This document shows, in pieces, positions 26,855 to 35,357 of a stretch of 42,042 nucleotides of DNA. Below the pieces are notes generated by a model, which was given only the letters and a program-made list of their open reading frames with translations, ran no database searches and was not told the origin of the DNA. A program made the position numbers and the translations under genes. Position 1 is the first letter of the stretch; each line of letters starts with the position of its first letter. Source of the DNA: Verrucomicrobiota bacterium (GTDB taxonomy: Bacteria; Verrucomicrobiota; Verrucomicrobiia; Verrucomicrobiales; V1-33); contig QQNF01000030.1 in the NCBI GenBank assembly GCA_003402705.1, positions 1 to 42,042 on the forward strand, given 5' to 3'.

Positions 26855-26995
26855 ATGACCGAAACCTTCCTCCTTCCAGGCCCCACCCCCGACGAACCAG
26901 TCCGCACCAATGGCCCCGTCCGCCGCTTCACTAAACCTCCCAAACGCTACGCCCACCTATTCTTCGAGAACACCCCTACCGCCCAGAAGAACTGA
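26855..26995 (+). CDS. possible small protein, unknown
   Basis: An ATG-to-TGA frame of 46 codons begins right after the palindrome cluster. The peptide starts MTETFLLPGPTPDEPVRTNG and has a basic middle (RRFTKPPKRYAHLFF). Codon use is mostly C-ending like real plus-strand genes, but with several U/A-ending codons. No family is recognised. It may be a genuine small gene, a remnant of the end of a longer gene, or chance. The rest of 26996-27100 shows nothing. Confidence 0.3.
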   Translation: MTETFLLPGPTPDEPVRTNGPVRRFTKPPKRYAHLFFENTPTAQKN

Positions 26996-27100
26996 TCGCC
27001 TCCGCGTTCACCTCCAAGGCTCTCAGAATCCCCTCCGCCATTCCCCCGGAGCGAGATTTCCCTTTCCTCACCCGGCCTTCCCACCTAATCCGACGCCGAC

Positions 27101-28018
27101 ATGTCTCCCGCAGGACCTCCTCCCTCCACAACCCCTTCTCCTCCCGGCAAAAAAGCCGTCTTCCTGCGCCGCCTCACCAGCACCCTCGCCCTCTGGGGCC
27201 TCGTCGTCGCCGCCATCGCCGTCGGCACCAACCCGCTCTTCTACATCCTCCTCGGCGCTCTCGGCCTCGCCTCCTGCCGCGAGTATGCCGCCATGGACCC
27301 GTCCATCCCGTCTCCTTGGCGCTGGATCTTCCTCGCCGTCAGTCTCGTGTGGACCGCCGTCACGTTCACCATCACCGCCCGAACCGGCTTTCCATGGTCT
27401 CCCATCGTCGACCTCGGCTTCATCGCCGCCATCACCATCGCCGCCTTCCTCCCTTCGCTCTTCCACCCCCTCGACGGCCGCAACACGCTCTGGGCCATCG
27501 CATGGACCATCCTCGGCTTCCTCTACATCCCATGGAGCTGGAGCTTCATGTCCCGCCTCCTCTTCCACTTCGGCCACTCCCCGGACGGTCGTCTCTCCGG
27601 GGTCCCCTACGTCCTCTTTGTCATCGCCGTCACCAAAATGACCGATAGCGGAGCCTACGTCGTCGGCTCCCTCATCGGCAGACACAAGATGATCCCTCAC
27701 ATCAGCCCAGGCAAAACATGGGAAGGCCTCCTCGGCGCTTCCCTCGGCGCACTCATCGGCGGCTTCACCGTCTACTTCTGCTTCCGCCACGCCCTTCCAC
27801 TCCTAACCCCGGGCCACGTCGCCGTCCTCAGTCTCGTCCTCGCCGCCGTATGCGTCGTCGGCGACCTCGCCGAATCCGTCCTCAAGCGCTGTCTCGACAT
27901 CAAGGATTCCGGCGCTCTCCTCCCAGGCATCGGCGGTGCCCTCGACCTCATCGACTCGCTCCTCTGGACCGGACCAGTCTTCTATTTCTACCTCCTCTAT
28001 GTCTGCCGCCTCCCGTAA
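27101..28018 (+). CDS. cdsA: Phosphatidate cytidylyltransferase
   Basis: A 305-residue integral-membrane enzyme that makes CDP-diacylglycerol from phosphatidate and CTP, the precursor of all bacterial phospholipids. It has about eight hydrophobic helices. The C-terminal signature is present: VTKMTDSGAYVVGSLIGRHK, HISPGKTWEG and SVLKRCLDIKDSGALLPGIG followed by GALDLIDSLLW. The usual PGHGG-x-LDR-ID block reads PGIGG-A-LDL-ID, with the His and Arg of the textbook signature replaced by Ile and Leu, while KD and D-x-x-D are kept. I believe this variant occurs widely in the phylum. The gene overlaps dxr by 20 bp, the classical cdsA-dxr order, but uppS does not precede it. Confidence 0.93.
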   Translation: MSPAGPPPSTTPSPPGKKAVFLRRLTSTLALWGLVVAAIAVGTNPLFYILLGALGLASCREYAAMDPSIPSPWRWIFLAVSLVWTAVTFTITARTGFPWSPIVDLGFIAAITIAAFLPSLFHPLDGRNTLWAIAWTILGFLYIPWSWSFMSRLLFHFGHSPDGRLSGVPYVLFVIAVTKMTDSGAYVVGSLIGRHKMIPHISPGKTWEGLLGASLGALIGGFTVYFCFRHALPLLTPGHVAVLSLVLAAVCVVGDLAESVLKRCLDIKDSGALLPGIGGALDLIDSLLWTGPVFYFYLLYVCRLP

Positions 28019-29165
28019 ACGGGTCCTCATCCTCGGCTCCACAGGCAGCATCGGCACCAGCGCCCTCAAGGTCGCCCGCGACCTCCCCGACCGCATGGAA
28101 ATCGTCGGCATGGCCGCCGCCACCAGCGCCGACCTCCTCGCCCAGCAAGCCGCAGAATTCCCCTGCCGCCACCTCTGCCTCACCGACCCCGCCGCCGCCC
28201 ACGCTCTCAAAGGCATGGTCCCTTCCTCCACCACCGTCTTCTCCGGCCAAGACGGGCTCTCCGACCTCGTCCGCGCCACCGAAGCCGACCTCGTCCTCGT
28301 CGCCATCGTCGGCACCGCAGGCCTCAAACCCGCCCTCACCGCCATCGCCTGCGGCTGCGACCTCGCCGTCGCCTCCAAGGAAATCCTCGTCATGGCCGGC
28401 CGCCTTGTCATGGCAGCCGCACGCTCCCGCGGGGTCCGCGTCCTCCCCGTCGACAGCGAACACAACGCCATCTTCCAATGCCTCGACGGCCGCTCCTCAA
28501 CCGAAGTCCGCCGTCTCATCCTAACCGCCAGCGGCGGACCCTTCCGCACATGGTCCCCGGAACAGATCGCCGCCGCCTCCCTCGAACAGGCCCTCAAACA
28601 CCCCACATGGAACATGGGCCGCAAAATCACCATCGACTCCGCCACGCTCTTCAATAAAGGCCTCGAAATGATCGAGGCCCGCTGGCTCTTCGACGTCGAA
28701 ATGGCTCGCGTCGATGTCGTCGTCCACCCCCAGAGCATCGTCCACTCCATGGTCGAATTCTCCGACAGCTCGGTCCTCGCACAACTCAGCCGCTCCGACA
28801 TGTGCTTCCCCATCCAGTACGCCGTCACCTACCCGGACCGCGTCCCCAATTCCCTCGCCCCACTCGACTTCCCCTCCCTAGCTAAACTCGACTTCGAAGC
28901 CCCCCGCCGCGACGTCTTCCCAGCCCTCGACCTCGCCGTCCGCGCCGGCACCGAAGGCGGCACGCTCCCCGCCGTCTTCAACGCCGCCAACGAAATCGCC
29001 GTCGCCGCCTTCCTCGACCGCCGCATCGCCTTCCCCAAGATCTGGCAGTCCGTCGCCCGCGTCATGGACTCCCACCAGCCTTCCCCGGACGATTCCCTCG
29101 ACGCCATCATCGCCGCAGACAGCGCCGCCCGTCTCGCCGCCGCTCGTCTCCTCAGTCTCTCCTGA
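27999..29165 (+). CDS. dxr: 1-deoxy-D-xylulose 5-phosphate reductoisomerase
   Basis: A 388-residue DXR catalysing the NADPH-dependent formation of MEP, the second step of non-mevalonate isoprenoid synthesis. The ATG at 27999 (MSAASRKRVLILGSTGSIG) fits the family; it lies inside the end of cdsA. Conserved features: the NADPH loop GSTGSIGTSAL, VASKEILVMAG, VLPVDSEHNAIFQCL (metal-binding Asp/Glu), TASGGPFRTW and HPTWNMGRKITIDSATL, then NKGLE and NEIAVAAFL (substrate Asn and metal-binding Glu). In many bacteria rseP follows directly; here a terminator comes next. Co-transcription with cdsA is very likely. Confidence 0.97.
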   Translation: MSAASRKRVLILGSTGSIGTSALKVARDLPDRMEIVGMAAATSADLLAQQAAEFPCRHLCLTDPAAAHALKGMVPSSTTVFSGQDGLSDLVRATEADLVLVAIVGTAGLKPALTAIACGCDLAVASKEILVMAGRLVMAAARSRGVRVLPVDSEHNAIFQCLDGRSSTEVRRLILTASGGPFRTWSPEQIAAASLEQALKHPTWNMGRKITIDSATLFNKGLEMIEARWLFDVEMARVDVVVHPQSIVHSMVEFSDSSVLAQLSRSDMCFPIQYAVTYPDRVPNSLAPLDFPSLAKLDFEAPRRDVFPALDLAVRAGTEGGTLPAVFNAANEIAVAAFLDRRIAFPKIWQSVARVMDSHQPSPDDSLDAIIAADSAARLAAARLLSLS

Positions 29166-29200
29166 TCCTGCCAGACTTCTCTCCCCCCGGCCGACCGAGG

Positions 29201-29252
29201 AAAACAAAAAGGACGGCGGCCCAGCGGTGTCCCCTCCGCCAAACCGCCGCCC
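29201..29252 (-). terminator. terminator between dxr and the PEP-CTERM gene
   Basis: On the minus strand the outer stem GGGCGGCGG/CCGCCGTCC (plus-strand arms 29244-29252 and 29211-29219, one G-U pair) encloses a smaller GC hairpin and is followed by TTTTTGTTTT. This is a good intrinsic terminator for the PEP-CTERM/phosphatase unit. On the plus strand the same hairpin is followed by a weaker GTCGTTTCC and may also end the dxr transcript. Confidence 0.82.
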
Positions 29253-29270
29253 TGTCGTTTCCTGACAACC

Positions 29271-29894
29271 TCAGGCCAGCTTCCGCCGGCGCATCATCGC
29301 AAGGCCCAGCGCTCCCGCCGCTCCTAACATCGGCATCCCCGGCTCCGGCACCGGCAGCAGCACCATGTCATCGTAAAACGCCGTCGTCGGCAGCACGACC
29401 TTCGTCACGCCCGTCAGCACGCCGCTGTTCGTCGCTACAAATCCAGGCGTCCCCTGACTCACCCGGATCGATGCAATCAATGTGTCGCTCGCATCGTAGA
29501 ACGTGATGAACTCGTCCGCCAGATTCCCGAACCCGCTGTTGTCCAGCGTCGCCGAAAACACCGCCAGATCCACCGGCGACGCAAACGTGAACAGGATCGG
29601 CTGCGCCTCCGCATCCAGCGCCGACGTCGTCGCCGGACCGTATCCCATCGCATTGATGTACGCCGCAGAGGCCGCCGCCAGCGGCGACGCCGTCGGATCC
29701 GCTATCCAGTACGGCACCACCGGATCGCCATTCACATCCACGGTCTCAAGAACCGCATACTCAATCGTGAACGTCGTCCCCAGCGGTTCGCCGGTCCCGG
29801 CCGTCACCACGCCACTGTCAAACGACAGCACCAGCGCCTGACTCGTCCCCAGCGTCGCCAGCAGTAACCCCGCAGCAAGTAATGTTGATTTCAT
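29271..29894 (-). CDS. PEP-CTERM sorting-domain protein
   Basis: A 207-residue exported protein. A signal peptide (MKSTLLAAGLLLATLGTSQA) leads into a beta-rich body (LVLSFDSGVVTAGTG, FTFASPVDLAVFSATLDNSG). The C-terminus has the PEP-CTERM triad: VPEPG, a hydrophobic helix (MPMLGAAGALGLAMM) and a basic end RRRKLA. Such proteins are processed by an exosortase and directed to the cell surface or exopolysaccharide matrix. It lies 37 bp downstream of the alkaline phosphatase gene and is probably its co-transcribed partner. Its leader is A-rich (CAAAACAAAACAAACAAAG) with no Shine-Dalgarno sequence. The body domain is not recognised. Confidence 0.88.
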   Translation of the reverse strand: MKSTLLAAGLLLATLGTSQALVLSFDSGVVTAGTGEPLGTTFTIEYAVLETVDVNGDPVVPYWIADPTASPLAAASAAYINAMGYGPATTSALDAEAQPILFTFASPVDLAVFSATLDNSGFGNLADEFITFYDASDTLIASIRVSQGTPGFVATNSGVLTGVTKVVLPTTAFYDDMVLLPVPEPGMPMLGAAGALGLAMMRRRKLA

Positions 29895-29931
29895 CGCTTT
29901 GTTTGTTTTGTTTTGCTAGTCGCGCTTCAGG

Positions 29932-31896
29932 TTACTTCGCACCCCCGATCACCGCCTGCATCACCTTGAAGAACACGCTCGTGTTGTCCATCGTCCCGCC
30001 AAACAGGCTCGAACCGCGCCCGCCAGCCGACATCGGAATGTCAGCCGCCGTATGCACCGCACTCTGTACCCCGGCACCGGTCGCCTGCCCCGCAATGAAG
30101 AAGTCACCAGCCGTGTCCCGCACCGCCGGATTCACATTCGGCTGCACGTTCTGCAGCCAGTCTTCATAACGGTCGCCATTCGCTCCGTACCCGATCAGCA
30201 TCTTCCGGTCCGCATCCATCGTCACAGGATACCCGTCACCGGAAGTCGTGTTGTCATAGACCGGAAACGCCGCGGAATCATACGTGTTCACCACGCCGCT
30301 GCGCAACTGCGTCTGCCCGTCCGTCGCCACCCCGGCGGCTCCGTTGATCGCTCCAGCCACACCATCGGTACCCCCAAGCGCCGCACGGGTCACCAACTGC
30401 GCATTCGTCACGTTCGACGACCCGATGATCGCCACGCCCGCGCACTCATGGTCCGCAGTCACAATGATCAGCGTGTCAGGATTCGCATTCTGAAACGCGA
30501 TGCAGCGCGCCACCGACCGGTCAAACTCAATCGTGTCCTGCACAAACCGCTCGGTGTCCATGTTGTGAGCCTGCTTGTCGATCGACGCACCTTCCACCAT
30601 CAGCACAAAACCCTGTGCATTCCGGTTCAGCACTTCCAGCGCCTTGTCCGTCATCTCCTCAAGCAGCGGCTGGTCAGGGAACGTCGCTACCGTACCCACA
30701 GCCGGCTGACCACGACGCTCCGCAATCTTGTCCAGCGACACATCCATGTTACCTGTATGGAACAAGCCCAGCAGCTTCGTCGTCCCCGCAGGAATCGCCG
30801 CCATCGCAGTCCCATCAGCCGCATACACAAACCCGGCCGTCACAAAGTCCGCAATCAGATCACGACCCGGATCCTGCGCACCAGTAGGCACTCCCCACCC
30901 AGTCGCCAGTTCCGCAGGCACCACATAGTCCGCACCGCTCGCCGTCAGGCTGTCAATCCGTCCAGAGCCAGGCTGCCCTTTCGGAATGAACCACTTCCGC
31001 CCGCCGCCTAGCAGAACCCGCAGATTGTGCTTCGCAACCGCTTCATCAAGATACATGTCGCAAATCCCGGTACCCGCTCCCCGGTCCTGCGTGTGCGCCG
31101 AAAACGACCCCGGCGTCGCATCCTCAACATCCGCCGTCGTCACAATCCCAAGCGCCTTGCCCTGCGTCCGCGCCAGATAGTTCCCCATATGCTCCACCCG
31201 TGGATTGTCCCACTTGTCTGTCGTATCATCAGGAAACACACCTTCCTGCCCGTTGTTCGACTTGTTGCCATTCGAATAACAGGCCGCTCCTGGCGCAGAA
31301 TCCGTGATGATCGAATTCAGCGATGGCGTGTTCAGAATCGCCGTCACCGGCAGCGTGTCCATCGCCAGCGGCTCAATCGCCTTGCCCTGCGCAATCCCCT
31401 TCGAAACAATCCGCGCCGCAGTACGGTGCGCCAGACTCATCCCGTCTCCAATCAGATAAATCACGTTCTTCGCCTTCCGACCCTGCACGGTCGTCCCGAC
31501 AATCTCGAAGTTCCCGCTCGCCGCCACCGTCAGACCGTCATCCTGCTGCGCCAGCACCGTCAGGGTACGCGCGCCCACCGCCACGCTGGAATACGCACGC
31601 AGCACCACGTTGTAACGGTCTCCACCAATCGACGTCACCGTCGTCGTCCCAGTCACCGGACTCCCGTCCACCGTGAACGCCGCACCAGTAATCACTTTGC
31701 CAGCATCCGCCTTCACCGTCGCCTGAAGGTCAAAACGCTGCCCGACCATGAACCGGGAAATATACGGCGGCGTCGCGTCGCCAAACGTGAATAACGCACT
31801 CGGCGGATTGAGCCGCGTGACCGCTGGCGCAGCCACGGAATTGCTGAGGCCGGCAAGCATGCCGATCATTGTCAGTTGGAGGATTGCTGGTTTCAT
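29932..31896 (-). CDS. Secreted alkaline phosphatase (PhoA family) with N-terminal Ig-like domain
   Basis: A 654-residue exported phosphomonoesterase. The ATG at 31896 gives a signal peptide (MKPAILQLTMIGMLAGLSNS). An in-frame ATG at 31947 overlapping the upstream stop is an alternative that would add a 17-residue basic n-region. Residues about 25-125 form a beta-sandwich-like domain. The catalytic part starts VIYLIGDGMSLAHRTAAR (metal Asp). The nucleophile is the Ser of SIITDSAPGAACY, and further metal ligands are in VEGASIDKQAHNMD and IIVTADHECAGV. It would release inorganic phosphate from organic phosphoesters in the periplasm or outside. Codons are less strictly G-ending than in neighbouring minus-strand genes. 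No Pho box was identified. Confidence 0.9.
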   Translation of the reverse strand: MKPAILQLTMIGMLAGLSNSVAAPAVTRLNPPSALFTFGDATPPYISRFMVGQRFDLQATVKADAGKVITGAAFTVDGSPVTGTTTVTSIGGDRYNVVLRAYSSVAVGARTLTVLAQQDDGLTVAASGNFEIVGTTVQGRKAKNVIYLIGDGMSLAHRTAARIVSKGIAQGKAIEPLAMDTLPVTAILNTPSLNSIITDSAPGAACYSNGNKSNNGQEGVFPDDTTDKWDNPRVEHMGNYLARTQGKALGIVTTADVEDATPGSFSAHTQDRGAGTGICDMYLDEAVAKHNLRVLLGGGRKWFIPKGQPGSGRIDSLTASGADYVVPAELATGWGVPTGAQDPGRDLIADFVTAGFVYAADGTAMAAIPAGTTKLLGLFHTGNMDVSLDKIAERRGQPAVGTVATFPDQPLLEEMTDKALEVLNRNAQGFVLMVEGASIDKQAHNMDTERFVQDTIEFDRSVARCIAFQNANPDTLIIVTADHECAGVAIIGSSNVTNAQLVTRAALGGTDGVAGAINGAAGVATDGQTQLRSGVVNTYDSAAFPVYDNTTSGDGYPVTMDADRKMLIGYGANGDRYEDWLQNVQPNVNPAVRDTAGDFFIAGQATGAGVQSAVHTAADIPMSAGGRGSSLFGGTMDNTSVFFKVMQAVIGGAK

Positions 31897-31943
31897 TTCG
31901 TCTGGGTTTTTTTTGGTTAGTCCTGTCATTCGACGGGAAATCT

Positions 31944-32567
31944 TCATGGCGCTGCCTTCACGGCATTCACACGCACCGGCTGCAGCGCCACCGGCCGCCG
32001 GACCTCCACCTCCGTCCGCCCGTCCCCAGCCGTGATCCGCTCCGCATAAATCCTCACCTGCGAAACCCGGCTGTCCCGCTCCTGCCTCGGCCCCAGCTCC
32101 AGCCTCCCGTAAACCTCAATCCGCTGCCGCACACAGTCCGGCGCATGCCCTGGCAGCACCGGAAGAATCACATGCACCGCCTCCGGCGGCAAATCATCCG
32201 CCAGCCCGTACTCCGCCATGTTCAGCACCCTCGGATGCTCCGTAAAAAGAAAAACCGCCGCGTCCTCATGCCAGTGCCTCACCATGTACCCACCCAACCG
32301 CACCTTCTTCCCGTCCAACCCCCGCGCCTCTTCCGTATACTCCAACCCCTTCGGCCCAGCCGGCCGCTTGAAAACCTTCCCAAACTCAAACGCCGCATAC
32401 TCCCCGGCCTCGTCCGCCCCCATCATCTTCGGGACCTCGTTCATCTCGGTCACCTCCGCCCCGCGCCCGCCCGCTCCCTTCGCCCCGGCCTCCGGCCTCG
32501 ACAACCACCACGCCATCCCAGCCAGCAGCAGCAGGGGCAGAATTCCAGTCAGTCTCTTCAATGGCAT
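31944..32567 (-). CDS. Membrane-anchored or exported protein of unknown function
   Basis: A 207-residue protein. The ATG at 32567 (MPLKRLTGILPLLLLAGMAWW) starts with a hydrophobic segment that is either a signal peptide or an anchor; a longer open frame upstream gives only Arg/Gly-rich non-protein-like sequence. The soluble part includes KKVRLGGYMVRHWHEDAAVF, FTEHPRVLNMAEYGLADDLP and AVHVILPVLPGHAP. The last region loosely recalls DUF3299-type proteins (a GYMVP-like strand, then VHV), but I would not assign it. It sits directly upstream of the alkaline phosphatase gene, within 50 bp or with ATGA overlap depending on which start is used, so it likely belongs to the same operon. Confidence 0.7.
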   Translation of the reverse strand: MPLKRLTGILPLLLLAGMAWWLSRPEAGAKGAGGRGAEVTEMNEVPKMMGADEAGEYAAFEFGKVFKRPAGPKGLEYTEEARGLDGKKVRLGGYMVRHWHEDAAVFLFTEHPRVLNMAEYGLADDLPPEAVHVILPVLPGHAPDCVRQRIEVYGRLELGPRQERDSRVSQVRIYAERITAGDGRTEVEVRRPVALQPVRVNAVKAAP

Positions 32568-32774
32568 CGGCAGATACGGGTGTTTCAGTTCCCTCCACCA
32601 TGCCCGCCCCCCACGCACGCCGCCACTCCCCCACCGCAACGTTACCGCCCGCCCCGGTTCCCGTCTCTGTGTCGAAAGCGCAAGAGTTCCCGCCCAGCCA
32701 CCCCACCCGCCCCTCATGCATCCAGCCGCACCCCGCAACCCTAACGCACAACTCCCTGACAAATCCCGCCCCGC

Positions 32775-34508
32775 CTACGGCCCCTGCCCCGCCACCTGCC
32801 CCGCCGCCCCGCCCGGCAGCGGCATCTGAATCACGTTAGCCAGCTGCCCCGCACTCCCAGCCTCCCCTCCCGTCACCTGCTTCGCAGCCTTCCCAGGACG
32901 ATGCCGCTCACCTGGCTCCCTCACCTTCTCCTCCGCAACACTCTCCACCCTCACCTTCGCCGCCTTCGCCTCAGGATACGGTATCCTCCGGTGCAGGCTC
33001 GTCCTCAGCGTCTTCGCAAACGACTCCCGGATCGCATGCAGATCCCGCATCGTCAGCGCACTCTCGTCCAGCTGCCCATCCTTCAGCCGCGCCCTCACAA
33101 TCTCTTCAATCATCACCTCGATCTTCTGCGGCGTCGGCTTCACCAGCGCCCTCGAGGCACTCTCCACCGCATCCGCAAGACTAACAATCGCACTCTCCCG
33201 CGTCATCGGCCGCGGCCCGGGATAACGGAACGAGGTCTCACTCACCTCCGGAATATCCTCACTCGACGCCCGTCCCTCCGCCACCGCCTGCTTCACCGCC
33301 TCCTGCTGCTCCAGCGCCTTCCGGTAGAAAAAATACACCAGCGACGTCCCGTGATGCTGCCGAATCACATCCGTAATCTCCTGATTCAACTTGTACCGGC
33401 ACGCCAGATCCACCCCGTCCTTCACATGCGCCATCACCACCAGCGCACTCATGCTCGGCGCAAGATCATCATGCGGATTCTCATCCCCGATGTTCTCAAT
33501 GCAGTACTCTGGCTTCACCAGCTTCCCGATGTCGTGAAAATACGAACACACCCGGCACTGCGTCGAATCCGCTCCCACCGCCTCCGCCGCCGCCTCCGCC
33601 AGATTCGCCACCATCAGGCTGTGATGATACGTCCCCGGCGCTTCCATCGTCATCCGCCTCAGCAGCGGATGATTCAAATCCGCCAGCTCCAGCCACGACA
33701 ACGGCGTCGTAATCCGAAACACTCCCTCAAAAACAGGCAGCAACCCGCCCACCACCAGCGCCGTCACCAGCGTCGTCGCCATCACCAGCAACGCCTCCGT
33801 CCCCACCCCAAGCCATCCCTGATTCACCATCCCGCTCTCCACCCCACGCCCAAGCACCCCCATCGCTCCCGCCGCCACCACCGACGCCACCCCTGTCACC
33901 AGCGCCGCCCTCAGCAACTGCCCGCGCTTCCGCAGATGCCGCACCGTCACCATCGCCGTCAACCCGGTCACCACACCCACTAACACACACTCCGCAGAAC
34001 CAACCAGCAACCCACCCCACAAACTCCCGTACAACGCCGCAAACATCCCATGCCGTCTCCCCAGCAGTTGCGTCAGTAGCATCGGCCCCAGCGCCGCAGG
34101 CACCAGCAGCACCCTCATCGCCCCGTCAAACTCCGTCCCCCCGCGAAAATACAGACACGGCACCAGAAACACCAGCATCTGCAACAGCATCGCCCCGAAC
34201 ACCAGCATCAACCGGCTGTTCCGATCCCACGTCCGCCGCAGATTGCACCGCAGATGCACCAGCGCCGCCGCAAACAGCACCGCCAGCGCCACGCCCCCAT
34301 TCGGCCCCCTCAACCCCTCCACCACCAACCGCTCCGGAAACCGCACGGACAACACCCCAGCCGCCATCCCAAACATCCCAATCATCACCCACCGCACCAC
34401 CGGACTCCCACGCACCACTCCTCGCCACCCGCTCGTCTTCTCACGGCGCTTGCGCCCGCACGAGTATCCCTGCCGCTTGAGTCGGAGTCGTTTGAAAAAA
34501 TCGAACAT
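32775..34508 (-). CDS. PgpH-like HD-domain phosphohydrolase (putative cyclic dinucleotide phosphodiesterase)
   Basis: A 577-residue membrane enzyme. About six or seven hydrophobic helices occupy residues 38-265, followed by an HD domain (about 290-490). GTYHHSLMVANLAEAAAEAV, CSYFHDIGKLVKPEYCIENI and HDDLAPSMSALVVMAHVKDG carry metal-binding His/Asp residues, with further motifs in VIRQHHGTSLVYFFYRKA and RESAIVSLADAVESASRAL. These match PgpH, which hydrolyses c-di-AMP. PgpH normally has a large extracytoplasmic 7TMR-HDED domain before the helices (total about 700-800 aa). Here only a short basic N-terminus precedes the first helix, so that domain is missing. The C-terminus is a charged tail after about residue 520. 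No diadenylate cyclase is in the window. Confidence 0.87.
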   Translation of the reverse strand: MFDFFKRLRLKRQGYSCGRKRREKTSGWRGVVRGSPVVRWVMIGMFGMAAGVLSVRFPERLVVEGLRGPNGGVALAVLFAAALVHLRCNLRRTWDRNSRLMLVFGAMLLQMLVFLVPCLYFRGGTEFDGAMRVLLVPAALGPMLLTQLLGRRHGMFAALYGSLWGGLLVGSAECVLVGVVTGLTAMVTVRHLRKRGQLLRAALVTGVASVVAAGAMGVLGRGVESGMVNQGWLGVGTEALLVMATTLVTALVVGGLLPVFEGVFRITTPLSWLELADLNHPLLRRMTMEAPGTYHHSLMVANLAEAAAEAVGADSTQCRVCSYFHDIGKLVKPEYCIENIGDENPHDDLAPSMSALVVMAHVKDGVDLACRYKLNQEITDVIRQHHGTSLVYFFYRKALEQQEAVKQAVAEGRASSEDIPEVSETSFRYPGPRPMTRESAIVSLADAVESASRALVKPTPQKIEVMIEEIVRARLKDGQLDESALTMRDLHAIRESFAKTLRTSLHRRIPYPEAKAAKVRVESVAEEKVREPGERHRPGKAAKQVTGGEAGSAGQLANVIQMPLPGGAAGQVAGQGP

Positions 34509-34650
34509 CGAAATTGCCTCCAGCGGTCCGTTTCGCCTTCAGCCAGGCACCCGGCCGCAGTCAACCTGCCACCCAGTCACCGCCCGCAGCCTAGGAGTCT
34601 CCCCAACCCCTTGCAATGGAAATTGTCTCTTCCCTCCTCCATCCCGAAAA

Positions 34651-34677
34651 TGTAACGTTCCCTCCCACGCCCGCGTC
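34651..34677 (+). promoter_or_regulatory. candidate ECF-sigma promoter (autoregulatory)
   Basis: TGTAAC (34651-34656) and CGTC (34674-34677) are separated by 17 bases, matching the general ECF-sigma layout AAC-N16/17-CGTC. The site lies just upstream of the ECF sigma gene. A transcript beginning near 34684 would include either plausible start (34706 or 34760). It would exclude the upstream in-frame ATG at 34616. Confidence 0.5.
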
Positions 34678-34759
34678 CGCTCATCATGTGACTCTCGCCC
34701 TCGGCATGGCCCCAGACCCAATCGCGCTCCCACGCCATCCCGCCGCGCCACCTCGCCCC

Positions 34760-35341
34760 ATGGAGCCCACCACCCTGCCAGATGACGACGCCGCCCTCGC
34801 CCGAGCCGCTGCCGCAGGCAACCACCCAGCCTTCGCTGACCTCGTCGCCCGCCACCAGCGCCGCATCTTCACCATGGCCGCCCGCTACGCCCGCAACCAC
34901 CACGAACTCGAAGACCTCGCCCAGGACATCTTCCTCCGCGCATGGCGCGGCCTCCCCTCATACCAGGCCACCGCCCCCTTCTCCCACTGGCTCGCCAAAG
35001 TCGCCATCCGCACCTGCTTCGACTTCCTCCGCCGCCACCGCCTCCGCCGCCAGTGCGAGGTCTCCCGCGACGCCCTCCTCCTCGACGGCACCCTCCCCCC
35101 AGAATCCACCCCCAGCCCAGCCGCCGCCTCCGACAACGCCGCCCTCCTCCGCGTCCGCTCCGCCCTCGCCAGGCTCCACCCCAAAGACCAACTCATCCTC
35201 TCCCTCATCGAACTCGACGACCGCCCCGTCAAAGAAGTCGCCTCCCTCACCGGCTGGTCCGAATCCAATGTCAAAGTCCGCGCCTTCCGCGCCCGCGCCC
35301 GCCTCCGCACCATCCTCGAATCCATGCCCCATGGCGATTGA
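34760..35341 (+). CDS. ECF-type RNA polymerase sigma factor
   Basis: A 193-residue group-4 sigma factor. Region 2 spans ALARAAAAGNHPAFADLVAR to LAQDIFLRAWRGLPSY, with the core-binding ELEDLAQDIF. Region 4 is LHPKDQLILSLIELDDRPVK plus EVASLTGWSESNVKVRAFRA. I chose the ATG at 34760 (MEPTTLPDDDAALARAAAAG) since family members start about 10 residues before region 2; 34706 is a possible alternative adding a Pro-rich 18 residues. It heads a compact operon with a one-helix membrane protein and a CpxP-like periplasmic protein, the usual layout of an envelope-stress circuit. A candidate self-recognised promoter lies just upstream. Confidence 0.92.
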   Translation: MEPTTLPDDDAALARAAAAGNHPAFADLVARHQRRIFTMAARYARNHHELEDLAQDIFLRAWRGLPSYQATAPFSHWLAKVAIRTCFDFLRRHRLRRQCEVSRDALLLDGTLPPESTPSPAAASDNAALLRVRSALARLHPKDQLILSLIELDDRPVKEVASLTGWSESNVKVRAFRARARLRTILESMPHGD

Positions 35342-35357
35342 TCCCGCCCCACACCCC

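Noticed and set aside
26855..26995. Toxin-antitoxin component
   Set aside because: A single small basic ORF with no partner gene and no recognisable toxin or antitoxin motif.
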